DNA of 64,000 nt from Streptosporangium saharense. Lineage in GTDB: Bacteria; Actinomycetota; Actinomycetes; Streptosporangiales; Streptosporangiaceae. A program made the position numbers and the translations under genes. Positions 51,253-59,923 of the stretch are shown one piece after another. The stretch is taken from positions 1,116,001 through 1,180,000 of the forward strand of contig NZ_JACHJP010000002.1 of assembly GCF_014203715.1 (NCBI RefSeq), in the 5' to 3' direction. The stretch's first letter is position 1, and each line of letters begins with the position of its first letter. Below the pieces are notes generated by a model. That model saw only the letters and a program-made list of their open reading frames with translations. It was not told the origin of the DNA and did no database searches.

Positions 51253-51753
51253 GTGAGCAAGAGCAGGAGCAAGGGCGGTCAGGGCACCCCGGCGACGGTC
51301 GCGCTGACCCAGGCCAAGGTCGGCTTCACCCTCCACCCCTACGAGCACGACGCGAACTCCCAGGCCTACGGCGAGGAGGCGGCCGACGCGCTCGGCGTGC
51401 CGTACGAGCGGATCTTCAAGACGCTGGTCGCCGAGGTCGAGGGCGGGCTTGCCGTCGCGGTGGTGCCCGTGGCGGGCAAACTCGACCTCAAGGCGTTCGC
51501 CGCGGCGCTCGGCGGCAAGAAGGCCGCCATGGCGGAGGCCGCCAAGGTCGAGCGGGTCACCGGCTACGTGGTCGGCGGCATCAGCCCGCTCGGCCAGCGC
51601 AGGGCGTTGCCGACCGTGGTCGACGCCTCCGCCCTGGAGTTCGACACGATCTACTTCTCCGCCGGGCGCAGGGGCCTGCAGATCGAGACGGCCCCCGCCG
51701 AGCTGGTACGGCTGACGCGGGCGACCACCGCCCCCATCGGCAAGACGGACTGA
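51253..51753 (+). CDS. ybaK: YbaK/EbsC-type aminoacyl-tRNA deacylase
   Basis: A 166-aa protein that hydrolyses mischarged Cys-tRNA(Pro). The catalytic Lys is in RIFKTLVAEVEGG; the GXXXP loop region is VGGISPLGQRRALPTVVDA. Start GTG at 51253. Its TGA overlaps the amidase ATG (TGATG), so the two are coupled, though no functional link is known. Divergent from hisD. Confidence 0.93.
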   Translation: MSKSRSKGGQGTPATVALTQAKVGFTLHPYEHDANSQAYGEEAADALGVPYERIFKTLVAEVEGGLAVAVVPVAGKLDLKAFAAALGGKKAAMAEAAKVERVTGYVVGGISPLGQRRALPTVVDASALEFDTIYFSAGRRGLQIETAPAELVRLTRATTAPIGKTD

Positions 51754-53144
51754 TGTTCTACCTGACCGCCCTGGAGATGCTGGAGCTGCTGCGGACCCGG
51801 CAGGTGGGGGCCGTGGAGCTGCTGCGGGCGCACCTGCGCAGGATCGAGGAGGTCAACCCGCGCGTCAACGCGATCGTCACGCTGACGGCCGAGCGCGCCC
51901 TCGCCGAGGCCGAGCAGGCCGACCGCGACCTGGCGCGCGGCGAGTGGCGCGGCCCGCTGCACGGCCTGCCGGTCGCGCACAAGGACCTGACCGAGACGGC
52001 GGGCATCCGCACCACGTACGGCTCGCCGCTGTTCGCCGACCACGTCCCGCCGCGCGACTCCCTCCTCGTACGGCGGATGCGCGAGGCCGGGGCGATCACC
52101 CTCGGCAAGACCAACACCCCCGAGTTCGGCACCGGCTCCCACACGGTCAACGAGCTGTTCGGCGTGACCCGCAACCCCTACGACCTGTCACGCTCGGCGG
52201 GCGGCAGCAGCGGCGGGGCGGCGGCGGCGCTCGCGGCCGGGATGGTCCCGCTGGCCGACGGCTCCGACATGGGCGGCTCGCTGCGCAACCCGGCCTCCTT
52301 CTGCAACGTGGTCGGGCTGCGGCCGACGCCGGGACGGGTGCCCGCCCCCTCCCCCACGGCGGCGTGGTTCACCCTCGGCGTGCCGGGGCCGATGGCCCGC
52401 ACCGTGACGGACCTGGCGCTGCTGATGAGCGTGATCTCCGGTTTCGACGCCTCCTCCCCGCTTTCGGTCACCGAGAGCGGCGCGGCGTTCGCCGGGTCGC
52501 TGGAGACCGACCCCGCGCGGCTGCGGATCGCCTGGAGCCCCGACCTCGGGGGCCTGCCGGTCGATCCGGAGACCGCCAGGGTCACCGCGCTCGCCCCCCG
52601 GGTCCTCGAAGGTCTCGGCGCCAGGGTCGAGCAGGTCAGGCTCGACCTGTCCGACGCCGAGGAGGCCTTCCGCGTCTATCGGGCGTGGTACTACGCGCTG
52701 TCCTACGGCGGCATGCCCGCCGAGCGGCTCGGGGCCAACGTGCGCTGGAACGTCGAGCAGGGCCTGAAGGTCACCGGGGCCGACCTGGCCAGGGCCGAAC
52801 GGCTGCGCAGCGGCCTGTACCGGCGGATGAGCCGTTTCTTCGGCGACCACGACTTCCTGGTCGCGCCGGTCAGTCAGGTGCCGCCGTTCCCGGTCGGCGA
52901 GCCGTACGTCTCGGAGATCGCCGGGGAGCCGATGCCCGACTATCTGGCGTGGATGCGCTCGGCCTACTGGGTCAGCGTGCTGCACGCCCCGGCGATCTCG
53001 GTGCCCTGCGGCTTCACCGGGGACGGGCTGCCGGTCGGCGTGCAGATCGTCGGGCGGCCCTTCGACGACCTGGGCGTGCTGCGCCTGGCCCACGTCTTCG
53101 AGCGGGCGACCGGCCACGGCGCACGCAGACCCGCCCTGCGCTGA
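51753..53144 (+). CDS. Amidase signature family enzyme
   Basis: A 463-aa amidase with the Ser-cisSer-Lys triad: Lys in LPVAHKDLTETAG, cis-Ser in SAGGSSGGAAAALAAG, nucleophile Ser in GSDMGGSLRNPASFCNVVGL. Hydrolyses an amide; substrate unknown. It is not GatA, because gatC and gatB are absent nearby and the GatA-specific region is missing. ATG at 51753 overlaps the upstream stop. Confidence 0.93.
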   Translation: MFYLTALEMLELLRTRQVGAVELLRAHLRRIEEVNPRVNAIVTLTAERALAEAEQADRDLARGEWRGPLHGLPVAHKDLTETAGIRTTYGSPLFADHVPPRDSLLVRRMREAGAITLGKTNTPEFGTGSHTVNELFGVTRNPYDLSRSAGGSSGGAAAALAAGMVPLADGSDMGGSLRNPASFCNVVGLRPTPGRVPAPSPTAAWFTLGVPGPMARTVTDLALLMSVISGFDASSPLSVTESGAAFAGSLETDPARLRIAWSPDLGGLPVDPETARVTALAPRVLEGLGARVEQVRLDLSDAEEAFRVYRAWYYALSYGGMPAERLGANVRWNVEQGLKVTGADLARAERLRSGLYRRMSRFFGDHDFLVAPVSQVPPFPVGEPYVSEIAGEPMPDYLAWMRSAYWVSVLHAPAISVPCGFTGDGLPVGVQIVGRPFDDLGVLRLAHVFERATGHGARRPALR

Positions 53145-53153
53145 GCGGCCCCC

Positions 53154-53519
53154 TCAGACCCGCTGCCGCCTCGATCCGCGTACGGCGGGCAGGAGCAGGA
53201 TCAGGCACCCGGCCAGGCTGGCGGAGGCCCCGGCGCCCAGGAGCACGGCGGCCGTGTGGCGGGAGCCGTACTCCTCCTCGTCCGCGGCGGCGAAGCCGCT
53301 GTAGCGGGCCGCCTCCCCCGCCAGCTCGTCGTGGCGGACCTGGTCGGTCTCCTTGACGCCGTCCGCCTCGGCGAGCAGCTCCGCCACCTTCCGCCGCTGC
53401 CCGTCGAGCCTCTCCCGCGTCTCCTCGGCCCGCAGGAACGTCAGGGTGCTCAGTCCAGCCAGGACCAGGGCCAGGGCCACCAGGGCCACCCCGATCCATC
53501 TGCGTCTCGCCGTCGTCAT
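53154..53519 (-). CDS. Two-helix membrane protein with coiled-coil loop
   Basis: A 121-aa protein. Membrane helices at about 9-28 and 88-110 flank a charged helical loop (EETRERLDGQRRKVAELLAE), likely a coiled coil outside the cell. Family not recognised. Convergent with the amidase gene at a 9-nt gap. Confidence 0.65.
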   Translation of the reverse strand: MTTARRRWIGVALVALALVLAGLSTLTFLRAEETRERLDGQRRKVAELLAEADGVKETDQVRHDELAGEAARYSGFAAADEEEYGSRHTAAVLLGAGASASLAGCLILLLPAVRGSRRQRV

Positions 53520-53603
53520 GGCAGGCGACGGTAGCCGGGCGCCGTGGACACCCGAACCCGCCGCCAGGGGGACCCCGCCTCCCCCTGCCGGATGACCGGG
53601 AGG

Positions 53604-54152
53604 CTAACGCCCGCTGATGTCGTAGCCGGACAGCGGGCCGTAGGGGTCCTGGCCGCCGAAGGGCGTGCGCAGCGGCGAGTCCCGGTAGCCCGCGATGCCC
53701 TCAAGCGCGAAGAACAGGCCGACCGCCAGCGTGGGCCAGGCGAACATGAACCCCTTGGCGGTCAGCGCGAGCGGCCCGGGGAACAGCGAGACGGAGTTGC
53801 CCGAGGCCATGACCGGGGCCGGGGCGAGGTTGATCGTCCCGCCGATGAGGGTCGCCAGGTAGGCCCCGAGCAGGCCCCCCGTGGCCAGGCCGACCACGAT
53901 CGCCAGCGGCCTGCCCCGGCGCGAGAGGGTGTAGCCGACGGCGCCGCAGGCCAGCCCGATCACCCCGGTGACCAGGGCGTACAGCCCGTCTCCCGCGATC
54001 AGCGCCTGCGTCGAGGGATCGGCCAGCAGCGGCCCCTGCCCGGTCATCACGTACGGCGGGCGTGGCGCGAGCATCGACCACAGGACACCGGCCACCACCC
54101 CGAGGACCCCCAGGACCAGCACGGTGACGGCGAAGTCGCGCGCATGCCGCAA
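53604..54152 (-). CDS. DUF2567-like four-helix membrane protein
   Basis: A 182-aa protein with four hydrophobic helices (for example VTVLVLGVLGVVAGVLWSML and LALTAKGFMFAWPTLAVGLF) and a Gly/Pro-rich soluble tail (TPFGGQDPYGPLSGYD). The periplasmic loop PYVMTGQGPLLADPSTQALI resembles DUF2567 proteins of actinobacteria. Function unknown. Divergent from murA. Confidence 0.7.
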   Translation of the reverse strand: MRHARDFAVTVLVLGVLGVVAGVLWSMLAPRPPYVMTGQGPLLADPSTQALIAGDGLYALVTGVIGLACGAVGYTLSRRGRPLAIVVGLATGGLLGAYLATLIGGTINLAPAPVMASGNSVSLFPGPLALTAKGFMFAWPTLAVGLFFALEGIAGYRDSPLRTPFGGQDPYGPLSGYDISGR

Positions 54153-54258
54153 AGTCTCCCCCTACCCGCTGTACTGATGTCTGTACTGATGTGCCCGATG
54201 TTACCGATCCCGGGTCGTGTTCCCGGAGAGTCAGGGCGAATCCCGTTACGCTGTCCGG

Positions 54259-55575
54259 GTGAACGAAGAGGTGTGGCTGATCGAGCCTTCCGGACCGCTC
54301 CGCGGCGACGTCGAGGTCCGCGGCTCGAAGAACGGCGTGTCCAAGCACATGGTCGCCGCGATGCTGGGCGCGGGGGAGAGCACGATTCACAACGCCCCCG
54401 ACGTGGGCGAGGTCGGCATCACCGCGCAGATGCTGCGGGCGCTCGGCATCGACGTCGAGATCACCCCCAGGGAGATCAGGGTCGCCAGGAGCGAGCGGAT
54501 CAACCCGCACGTCCCCGCGGCGTTCACCGGTCTCAACCGCATCCCCATCCTGATGCTCGGCCCGCTGCTGCACCTGGCCGGTGAGGCGTTCGTGCCGCTG
54601 GTCGGCGGCGACCCGATCGGGCGCAGGCCCGTGGACTTCCACGTCGAGGCGCTGCGCGCGATGGGCGCCGAGGTCGAGGTGAGCGACACCGGGGTCTACG
54701 CCAAGGCCAGGCGGCTGCGCGGCACCCGGATCGAGCTGCCCTACCCCAGTGTGGGCGCGACCGAGACGATCCTGATGTCGGCGGTGCTCGCCGAGGGCAA
54801 GACGGTCCTCAAGGGCGCCGCCATGGAGCCTGAGGTGGTGGAGCTCGCCCTGTTCCTGCAGCGCATGGGCGCGCGCATCGAGCTGAGCCCGGACCGGCGC
54901 ATCGTGATCGAGGGCGTCAGGAGGCTGCGTGGCGCCTCGACCTGGCTGAACGGCGACCGCATCGAGGCCTTCTCCTACCTCGCGGCGGGCCTGATCACCG
55001 GGGGCGAGGTCAGGGTGCACGGCTGCCCGCAGGACCGCCTGGTGACCGCCATCACCACCCTCGCCAGGATGGGCGCGGAGATGGACATCACCGACGACTA
55101 CGTCTCGGCCTCGGCACCCGAGGGACTGCGGGCCGCCGCGGTGCAGACCGACACGCACCCGGGGTTCATGACCGACTGGCAGACACCGCTGATGGTGCTG
55201 TTCACCCAGGCCCAGGGCATGTCGGTGCTGCACGAGACGGTCTTCGAGAACCGGCTGGTCTACGTGCCCGCGCTGCAGAAGATGGGCTGCGAGATCGAGG
55301 TCTTCGACGTGTGCCTCGGCGGCCCCGCCTGCCGCTACCACGACACCAACGCCAAGCACTCCGCGGTCGTGCGGGGCGTGTCGAAGCTGCGCGGCGCCGA
55401 CGTGACGCTGCCCGACATCCGGGCCGGGTTCTCCGCCGTCCTGGCCGCCGCCGCGGCCGAGGGCACCTCGACGCTGCGGGGCGTGCACCACATCGAGCGG
55501 GGCTACCACCGCCCGTTCGAGCAGTTCGCCTCCCTGGGCCTGCGGGTCAGCAGGGAAGCGGTCGTGGAAGAGTAA
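54259..55575 (+). CDS. murA: UDP-N-acetylglucosamine 1-carboxyvinyltransferase with Asp in place of catalytic Cys
   Basis: A 438-aa enolpyruvyl transferase for the first committed step of peptidoglycan synthesis. Lys24 in RGSKNGVSKH corresponds to E. coli Lys22. The loop that holds Cys115 in E. coli reads PLVGGDPIGRRPVDFHVEAL, so the residue is Asp118. This change occurs naturally in mycobacteria and gives fosfomycin resistance. The product-binding DIRAGFSAVLAA and HHIERGYHRPFEQF blocks are intact. GTG at 54259 fits homology. It may be one of two MurA paralogues in the genome. Confidence 0.93.
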   Translation: MNEEVWLIEPSGPLRGDVEVRGSKNGVSKHMVAAMLGAGESTIHNAPDVGEVGITAQMLRALGIDVEITPREIRVARSERINPHVPAAFTGLNRIPILMLGPLLHLAGEAFVPLVGGDPIGRRPVDFHVEALRAMGAEVEVSDTGVYAKARRLRGTRIELPYPSVGATETILMSAVLAEGKTVLKGAAMEPEVVELALFLQRMGARIELSPDRRIVIEGVRRLRGASTWLNGDRIEAFSYLAAGLITGGEVRVHGCPQDRLVTAITTLARMGAEMDITDDYVSASAPEGLRAAAVQTDTHPGFMTDWQTPLMVLFTQAQGMSVLHETVFENRLVYVPALQKMGCEIEVFDVCLGGPACRYHDTNAKHSAVVRGVSKLRGADVTLPDIRAGFSAVLAAAAAEGTSTLRGVHHIERGYHRPFEQFASLGLRVSREAVVEE

Positions 55576-55627
55576 AGATTCACGGTCGGGCGTTTGCCCC
55601 CGCCCCCATGGCCGCACGTTACTGTCT

Positions 55628-57931
55628 GTGACATTGCGATCATCCGAGGTGAGGCGCGGGCTCGCCGCGTGCCTGTGGGGCCTGACGGCCTGCGGCGTGC
55701 TCGGCGGGCTCCTGGTCGCGGCCATCGCCCTGCCGACGGTCGGCGGCGCGGGCATCACCACCAACACGGTCACACGCCTGTTCACCGACCTGCCCCCCAG
55801 CCCGAGGGAGGACCCGCTTCCCGAGCGGACGGTGCTCCTGGACAGGAACGGCAAGCAGTTCGCCCAGTTCTACACGGAGAACCGGAAGATCGTGAAGCTC
55901 GACCAGATCGCCCCGGCCATGCGCCAGGCGATCGTGGCGATCGAGGACTCCCGCTTCTACGAGCACGCGGGCCTGGACATCAAGGGAACGCTGCGGGCCC
56001 TGGTCACCAACACCCAGGCCGGTGGCGTACGGCAGGGCGGCTCCTCCCTCACCCAGCAGCTCGTCAAGAACATCCTGGTCGAGGGCGCCGAGACCGAGGC
56101 CGAACGCGACAGGGCCCGCGAGCCGAGCCTCAGACGCAAGATCACCGAGCTGCGCTACGCGCTGGCCATGGAGAACAAGTACTCCAAGCCCGAGATCCTG
56201 GAGCGCTATCTCAACATCGCCTACTTCGGCGCCGGGGCGTTCGGGGTCGAGGCGGCCGCCCAGCGGTTCTTCTCCGTCTCGGCCGCCGACCTGACCCTGA
56301 AGCAGGCGGCGACCCTGGCCGGGGCGGTGCGCACGCCGTACGCGACGGATCCCTCGCTCGGGCCGCAGCGCAGGCACCGGCTGCGGGAGCGCAGGGACAT
56401 CGTGCTCGACCGGATGGCCCAGCTCGGCAACGTCCCGGCGGCGCAGGCCAAGGCGGTCAAACGCACCCCGCTGGACATCCACATGCGGCCCGAGCCCGGT
56501 GGGTGCGCGGGAAGCGCCTATCCCTACTTCTGCCTCTACGTGCACAAGGAGCTGGTGAACAACCCCGCCTTCGGCCACACCAGGGCGGCTCGGGAGCGGC
56601 TGCTGGCCAGGGGCGGCATCGTGCTGCGCACCACCCTCGACCCGAAGGCCCAGCGGGCCGCGCAGCGCGCCATCACCTCGCGCGTCTCGGCGAAGGACAC
56701 CGAGGTCGCCGCGGAGGCGATGATCGAGCCGGGGACCGGCAGGATCAGGGCGATGGCGGCCAGCAAGAAGTACGGCGTCAACTCGGGCAACGCGAAGAAC
56801 GGCCCGAGCACCACCTACAACCTGCCCGCGGACATGGCGCACGGCGGCGGGCAGGGCTTCCAGGCCGGGTCCACGTTCAAGGCGTTCACCCTGGCGACCG
56901 CGCTCGGCAGGGGCTGGCGTTTCGACGACGGCTTCATGACGCCGGGCAGTTTCGTGCCCTCCGGGGGCTACTTCGACTGCCACGGTCACCGGGTGAACGA
57001 CCCGAACACCCAGATCTTCAACGCCAGCGGCGAGGGCAGCGGCGGGCCGCACAGCATCTCGACCGGCACCTGGAAGTCGGTGAACATCTTCTACATGATG
57101 CTGGAGCGCCGGGTCGGCCTGTGCCAGGTGGTCAAGACCGCCAAGGCGCTCGGCGTGGTCCGCGCCGACGGCACCCCGCTGCGCGAGGTGCCGACCTTCA
57201 CCCTCGGCGTCAACGAGATGGACCCGGTGACGGTCGCCGCGGCCTTCGCCGCGTTCGCCGCCCGGGGCCGCTACTGCAGGCCGATGGCCATCGTGGACAT
57301 CGTGGAGCGGGACGGCACACACGTGCCGGTGCCGCCGAGCTGCGTTCAGGCGATCGAGCGGGACGTGGCCGACGCGGTCAACCACGTGCTGTCCGGGGTG
57401 TTCACCAAGGGGACCATGACGGGGCAGGGCATCGGGCGTGACGCGGCGGGCAAGACCGGCACGAACAACGGCTACACCTCCGCCTGGTTCGCCGGTTACA
57501 CCCCCGACCTGGCCGCCGCGGTCAGCGTCGGCGACATCAGGGGCGCCTACCGCTACCCGCTGCGTGACGTGACGATCGGCGGCGAGTACTACGGGCAGGT
57601 GCAGGGCGCCTCCCTGCCGGGTCCCATCTGGGTCTCCTCCATGGAGGGCGCCCTGGGTGACGTCGAGGAGTCCTCCTTCCACCATCCGGACATGTCACGC
57701 TTCGGCGGCGGCTACACCCCGGGCCTGGAGAAGGAGGACAAAAAGCGCGACGGCAACGGGGACGACCGCGCGGACGGGCAGGACGCCGACGCTCCCGACG
57801 AGCGGCGCAGCCTCGGCGCGGACCGTGGCTACCGGGGTGGCAGGACCCGCTGGAAGAAGCACAAGCACCAGCAACAGCAGCGCCAGCAGCAACGGCACCG
57901 CCAGCCCCGCCTGCGGCCCCCGGCCCGCTGA
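55628..57931 (+). CDS. Class A penicillin-binding protein (transglycosylase/transpeptidase)
   Basis: A 767-aa bifunctional murein synthase. One membrane anchor (about 11-38). GT51 domain: catalytic Glu106 in AIEDSRFYEHAG, RQGGSSLTQQLVKN. Transpeptidase: S415-TFK (GSTFKAFT), S484-VN and K609-TG (AGKTGT). Extra Cys residues occur in the transpeptidase (CHGH, GLCQ, RYCRP). The C-terminus is Lys/Asp-rich, then His/Gln/Arg-rich (KKHKHQQQQRQQQRHRQ). GTG start at 55628, 52 nt after murA; probably the same transcript. Confidence 0.95.
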   Translation: MTLRSSEVRRGLAACLWGLTACGVLGGLLVAAIALPTVGGAGITTNTVTRLFTDLPPSPREDPLPERTVLLDRNGKQFAQFYTENRKIVKLDQIAPAMRQAIVAIEDSRFYEHAGLDIKGTLRALVTNTQAGGVRQGGSSLTQQLVKNILVEGAETEAERDRAREPSLRRKITELRYALAMENKYSKPEILERYLNIAYFGAGAFGVEAAAQRFFSVSAADLTLKQAATLAGAVRTPYATDPSLGPQRRHRLRERRDIVLDRMAQLGNVPAAQAKAVKRTPLDIHMRPEPGGCAGSAYPYFCLYVHKELVNNPAFGHTRAARERLLARGGIVLRTTLDPKAQRAAQRAITSRVSAKDTEVAAEAMIEPGTGRIRAMAASKKYGVNSGNAKNGPSTTYNLPADMAHGGGQGFQAGSTFKAFTLATALGRGWRFDDGFMTPGSFVPSGGYFDCHGHRVNDPNTQIFNASGEGSGGPHSISTGTWKSVNIFYMMLERRVGLCQVVKTAKALGVVRADGTPLREVPTFTLGVNEMDPVTVAAAFAAFAARGRYCRPMAIVDIVERDGTHVPVPPSCVQAIERDVADAVNHVLSGVFTKGTMTGQGIGRDAAGKTGTNNGYTSAWFAGYTPDLAAAVSVGDIRGAYRYPLRDVTIGGEYYGQVQGASLPGPIWVSSMEGALGDVEESSFHHPDMSRFGGGYTPGLEKEDKKRDGNGDDRADGQDADAPDERRSLGADRGYRGGRTRWKKHKHQQQQRQQQRHRQPRLRPPAR

Positions 57932-57934
57932 CGC

Positions 57935-59191
57935 CTACCGCTTGACCAGGACCTGCTGGGTCGGGAAGGGCGTCAGGGTCGTCCCCCTGGCCAGGGCCGT
58001 ACCGGGACCGCACAGTGCCCGCAGCAGGTGGTCGCCGAGCGCGTAGTCGATCGGGTGCGGCTGCAGGACGCCGTTGTCGTCGAAACGCTGGTACTTCATC
58101 AGGTTGATCCCCAGGGAGATCTGACGGCGGCCGTCCTGGCTGGACAGGGAGAAGGTGCCCATGCCGAAGACCCCTCCGTCGTGGCCCCAGAACCGGCCGC
58201 AGGGCAGGTCCTGGGCGTAGATGCCCAGGCCGTAGTTCATCAGGACGTTGCCCTGGGCGTCGGTGACCGGCACCGTGGTCCGCATCTGGGCCAGTTGTGC
58301 CCTGGGCAGCAGCCCGCCGCCGAGCAGCACCCGGTAGAACCGGTCGAGGTCGTCGGTCGTCGAGACGATGGCGCCCGCGGTGTGGGCCCACGACATGTCG
58401 TAGACGCTGTAGTCACGCGGTGGGTCGATGAGCCCGTAGAGCGACTCGTAGGCCTTGGAGTGCGGCCCGGGGATGACCGGCGTGCGCGGGAAGGAGGTCT
58501 CGCGCAGCCCGGCCCGCTGGATGACCTCCCGGGTGATGTACCGCTGCGCCGACTCGCCCGTCACCTTCTCCAGCAGCAGCCCGGCGATGACGTAGTTGGT
58601 GTTCGAGTAGGACCAGTTCTGCCCCGGCTCCCCCGTCCTGGGCGCCGCGACGCCGAGCCGCACCAGTTCCTCCGGGCGGATCGTACGGAAACGTCCCTCG
58701 TCCAGGCTCGCGGCCGAGCCCTGGGCCAGCGAGGGGAAGGCGCCGACGACGTAGTCGCCGATCCCGCTGGTGTGGTTGAGCAGCGTCCGCACGGTGACCT
58801 TCCGCCCGAGGTCGGCGGGCAGCAGCCTCGGCAGGTAGCGCGCGACGGGCGCGTCCAGGTCGACGCGGCCCTTCCCGGCCTGCTGGAGGATCGCGACCGC
58901 GGTGAAGGTCTTGGTGATGCTGCCGACCCGGTGGCGCATGCCGGGCCGTACCGGTCTGCCCGTCTCCACGTCGGCGACCCCCGCCGCGCCGTCCCACTCC
59001 TGCCGGCCGTCCCGGACGCTGGAGTAGACGCCGTACATGCCCGCGTCGCGGATCGCGGCGAGGGTCTCCTCAAGTCCTGCGCGGTCGAGCGTCCCCTCCT
59101 GCGGTTCCGCCGCCTGCGCGGGCAGGGTGGCGCCCGCCACGAGCGCGGCGCTCAGTCCAAGTCCGACGATCACAACCCCACGACGCCCCAC
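57935..59191 (-). CDS. Exported serine hydrolase, class C beta-lactamase / DD-carboxypeptidase fold
   Basis: A 418-aa protein. Signal peptide at 1-27 (VVIVGLGLSAALVAGATLPAQAA). Catalytic S91-ITK, Y195-SN, and the third motif as WGHDGGVFGMG (HDGG instead of KTG), typical of the Pfam beta-lactamase/EstB group. Probably a DD-peptidase or esterase acting outside. GTG at 59191 is chosen because GAGGAG lies 8 nt upstream; ATGs at 59230/59227 are alternatives. Converges with the PBP gene. Confidence 0.9.
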   Translation of the reverse strand: MGRRGVVIVGLGLSAALVAGATLPAQAAEPQEGTLDRAGLEETLAAIRDAGMYGVYSSVRDGRQEWDGAAGVADVETGRPVRPGMRHRVGSITKTFTAVAILQQAGKGRVDLDAPVARYLPRLLPADLGRKVTVRTLLNHTSGIGDYVVGAFPSLAQGSAASLDEGRFRTIRPEELVRLGVAAPRTGEPGQNWSYSNTNYVIAGLLLEKVTGESAQRYITREVIQRAGLRETSFPRTPVIPGPHSKAYESLYGLIDPPRDYSVYDMSWAHTAGAIVSTTDDLDRFYRVLLGGGLLPRAQLAQMRTTVPVTDAQGNVLMNYGLGIYAQDLPCGRFWGHDGGVFGMGTFSLSSQDGRRQISLGINLMKYQRFDDNGVLQPHPIDYALGDHLLRALCGPGTALARGTTLTPFPTQQVLVKR

Positions 59192-59350
59192 GAAGGTCAC
59201 TCCTCGAAGCCGGGAACACGACCTCATCATGATCGCGAATCCGCCGCCCCCGAACCTCCCCTTTCCGGACGATCCGGCATTCGTCCCCAGGGGGGACAGC
59301 ACGGTTGAATGATCACGAGGAAGGATGACCGACACCGGAAGAAGGAGAGT

Positions 59351-59920
59351 ATGGAGCACGAGTACGAGGCCACGTTCCTGTCCGTCGACGTCACCGCCCT
59401 GCGGGCCGGGCTGACCTCCCTGGGGGCCGTCCAGGTGTTCCCCCGGACCCTCATGACCAGGAGGATCTTCGAGAGCGACGCCTTCGACGACGGCCAGTGG
59501 CTCCGGCTGCGTGACGAGGCGGGCCGTACGACCCTCACGCTCAAGCAGGTCACCGACGCCACAGTCATCGACGGCACCACCGAGATCGAGACCGAGGTCG
59601 GCGACTCGCGCGCCATGGCCGAGATCCTGCGGCGGCTCGGCCTGCGAGAGGCCCGCTACCAGGAGAACTACCGGGAGGAGTGGCGGCTCGGCGAGGTCGT
59701 CTTCGACATCGACACCTGGCCGGACCTGCCGACCTTCGTCGAGATCGAGGGACCCGACGAGGCCTCGGTCCGCGAAGCCTCGGCCCTGCTCGGGTTCGAC
59801 TACGCCACGGCCCGCTTCGGCAGCGTGGACAAGATCTACCGCGGCGAGACGGGCCGCGACATCCTCGCCGAGCCCACGCTCCTGTTCTCCCGGCCTTCCC
59901 AGGCTTCCCGGACGGAGTGA
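59351..59920 (+). CDS. CYTH-domain protein (class IV adenylate cyclase-like)
   Basis: A 189-aa triphosphate-tunnel enzyme. It begins EHEYEATFLSVDV, the ExE motif but with Thr where Lys of ExExK is usual. Tunnel residues recur in LRLRDEAGRTTLTLKQVTD, TEIETEVGD and FVEIEGPDEASV. It could be an adenylate cyclase, thiamine-triphosphatase or polyphosphatase-like protein; which one is not settled. ATG at 59351 follows GAAGGAGAG. Convergent with dnaE at a 3-nt gap. Confidence 0.88.
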   Translation: MEHEYEATFLSVDVTALRAGLTSLGAVQVFPRTLMTRRIFESDAFDDGQWLRLRDEAGRTTLTLKQVTDATVIDGTTEIETEVGDSRAMAEILRRLGLREARYQENYREEWRLGEVVFDIDTWPDLPTFVEIEGPDEASVREASALLGFDYATARFGSVDKIYRGETGRDILAEPTLLFSRPSQASRTE

Positions 59921-59923
59921 GCG

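Noticed and set aside
53544-54258. Plus-strand ORF upstream of murA
   Set aside because: Antisense to a membrane protein with normal codon use; no domain seen.
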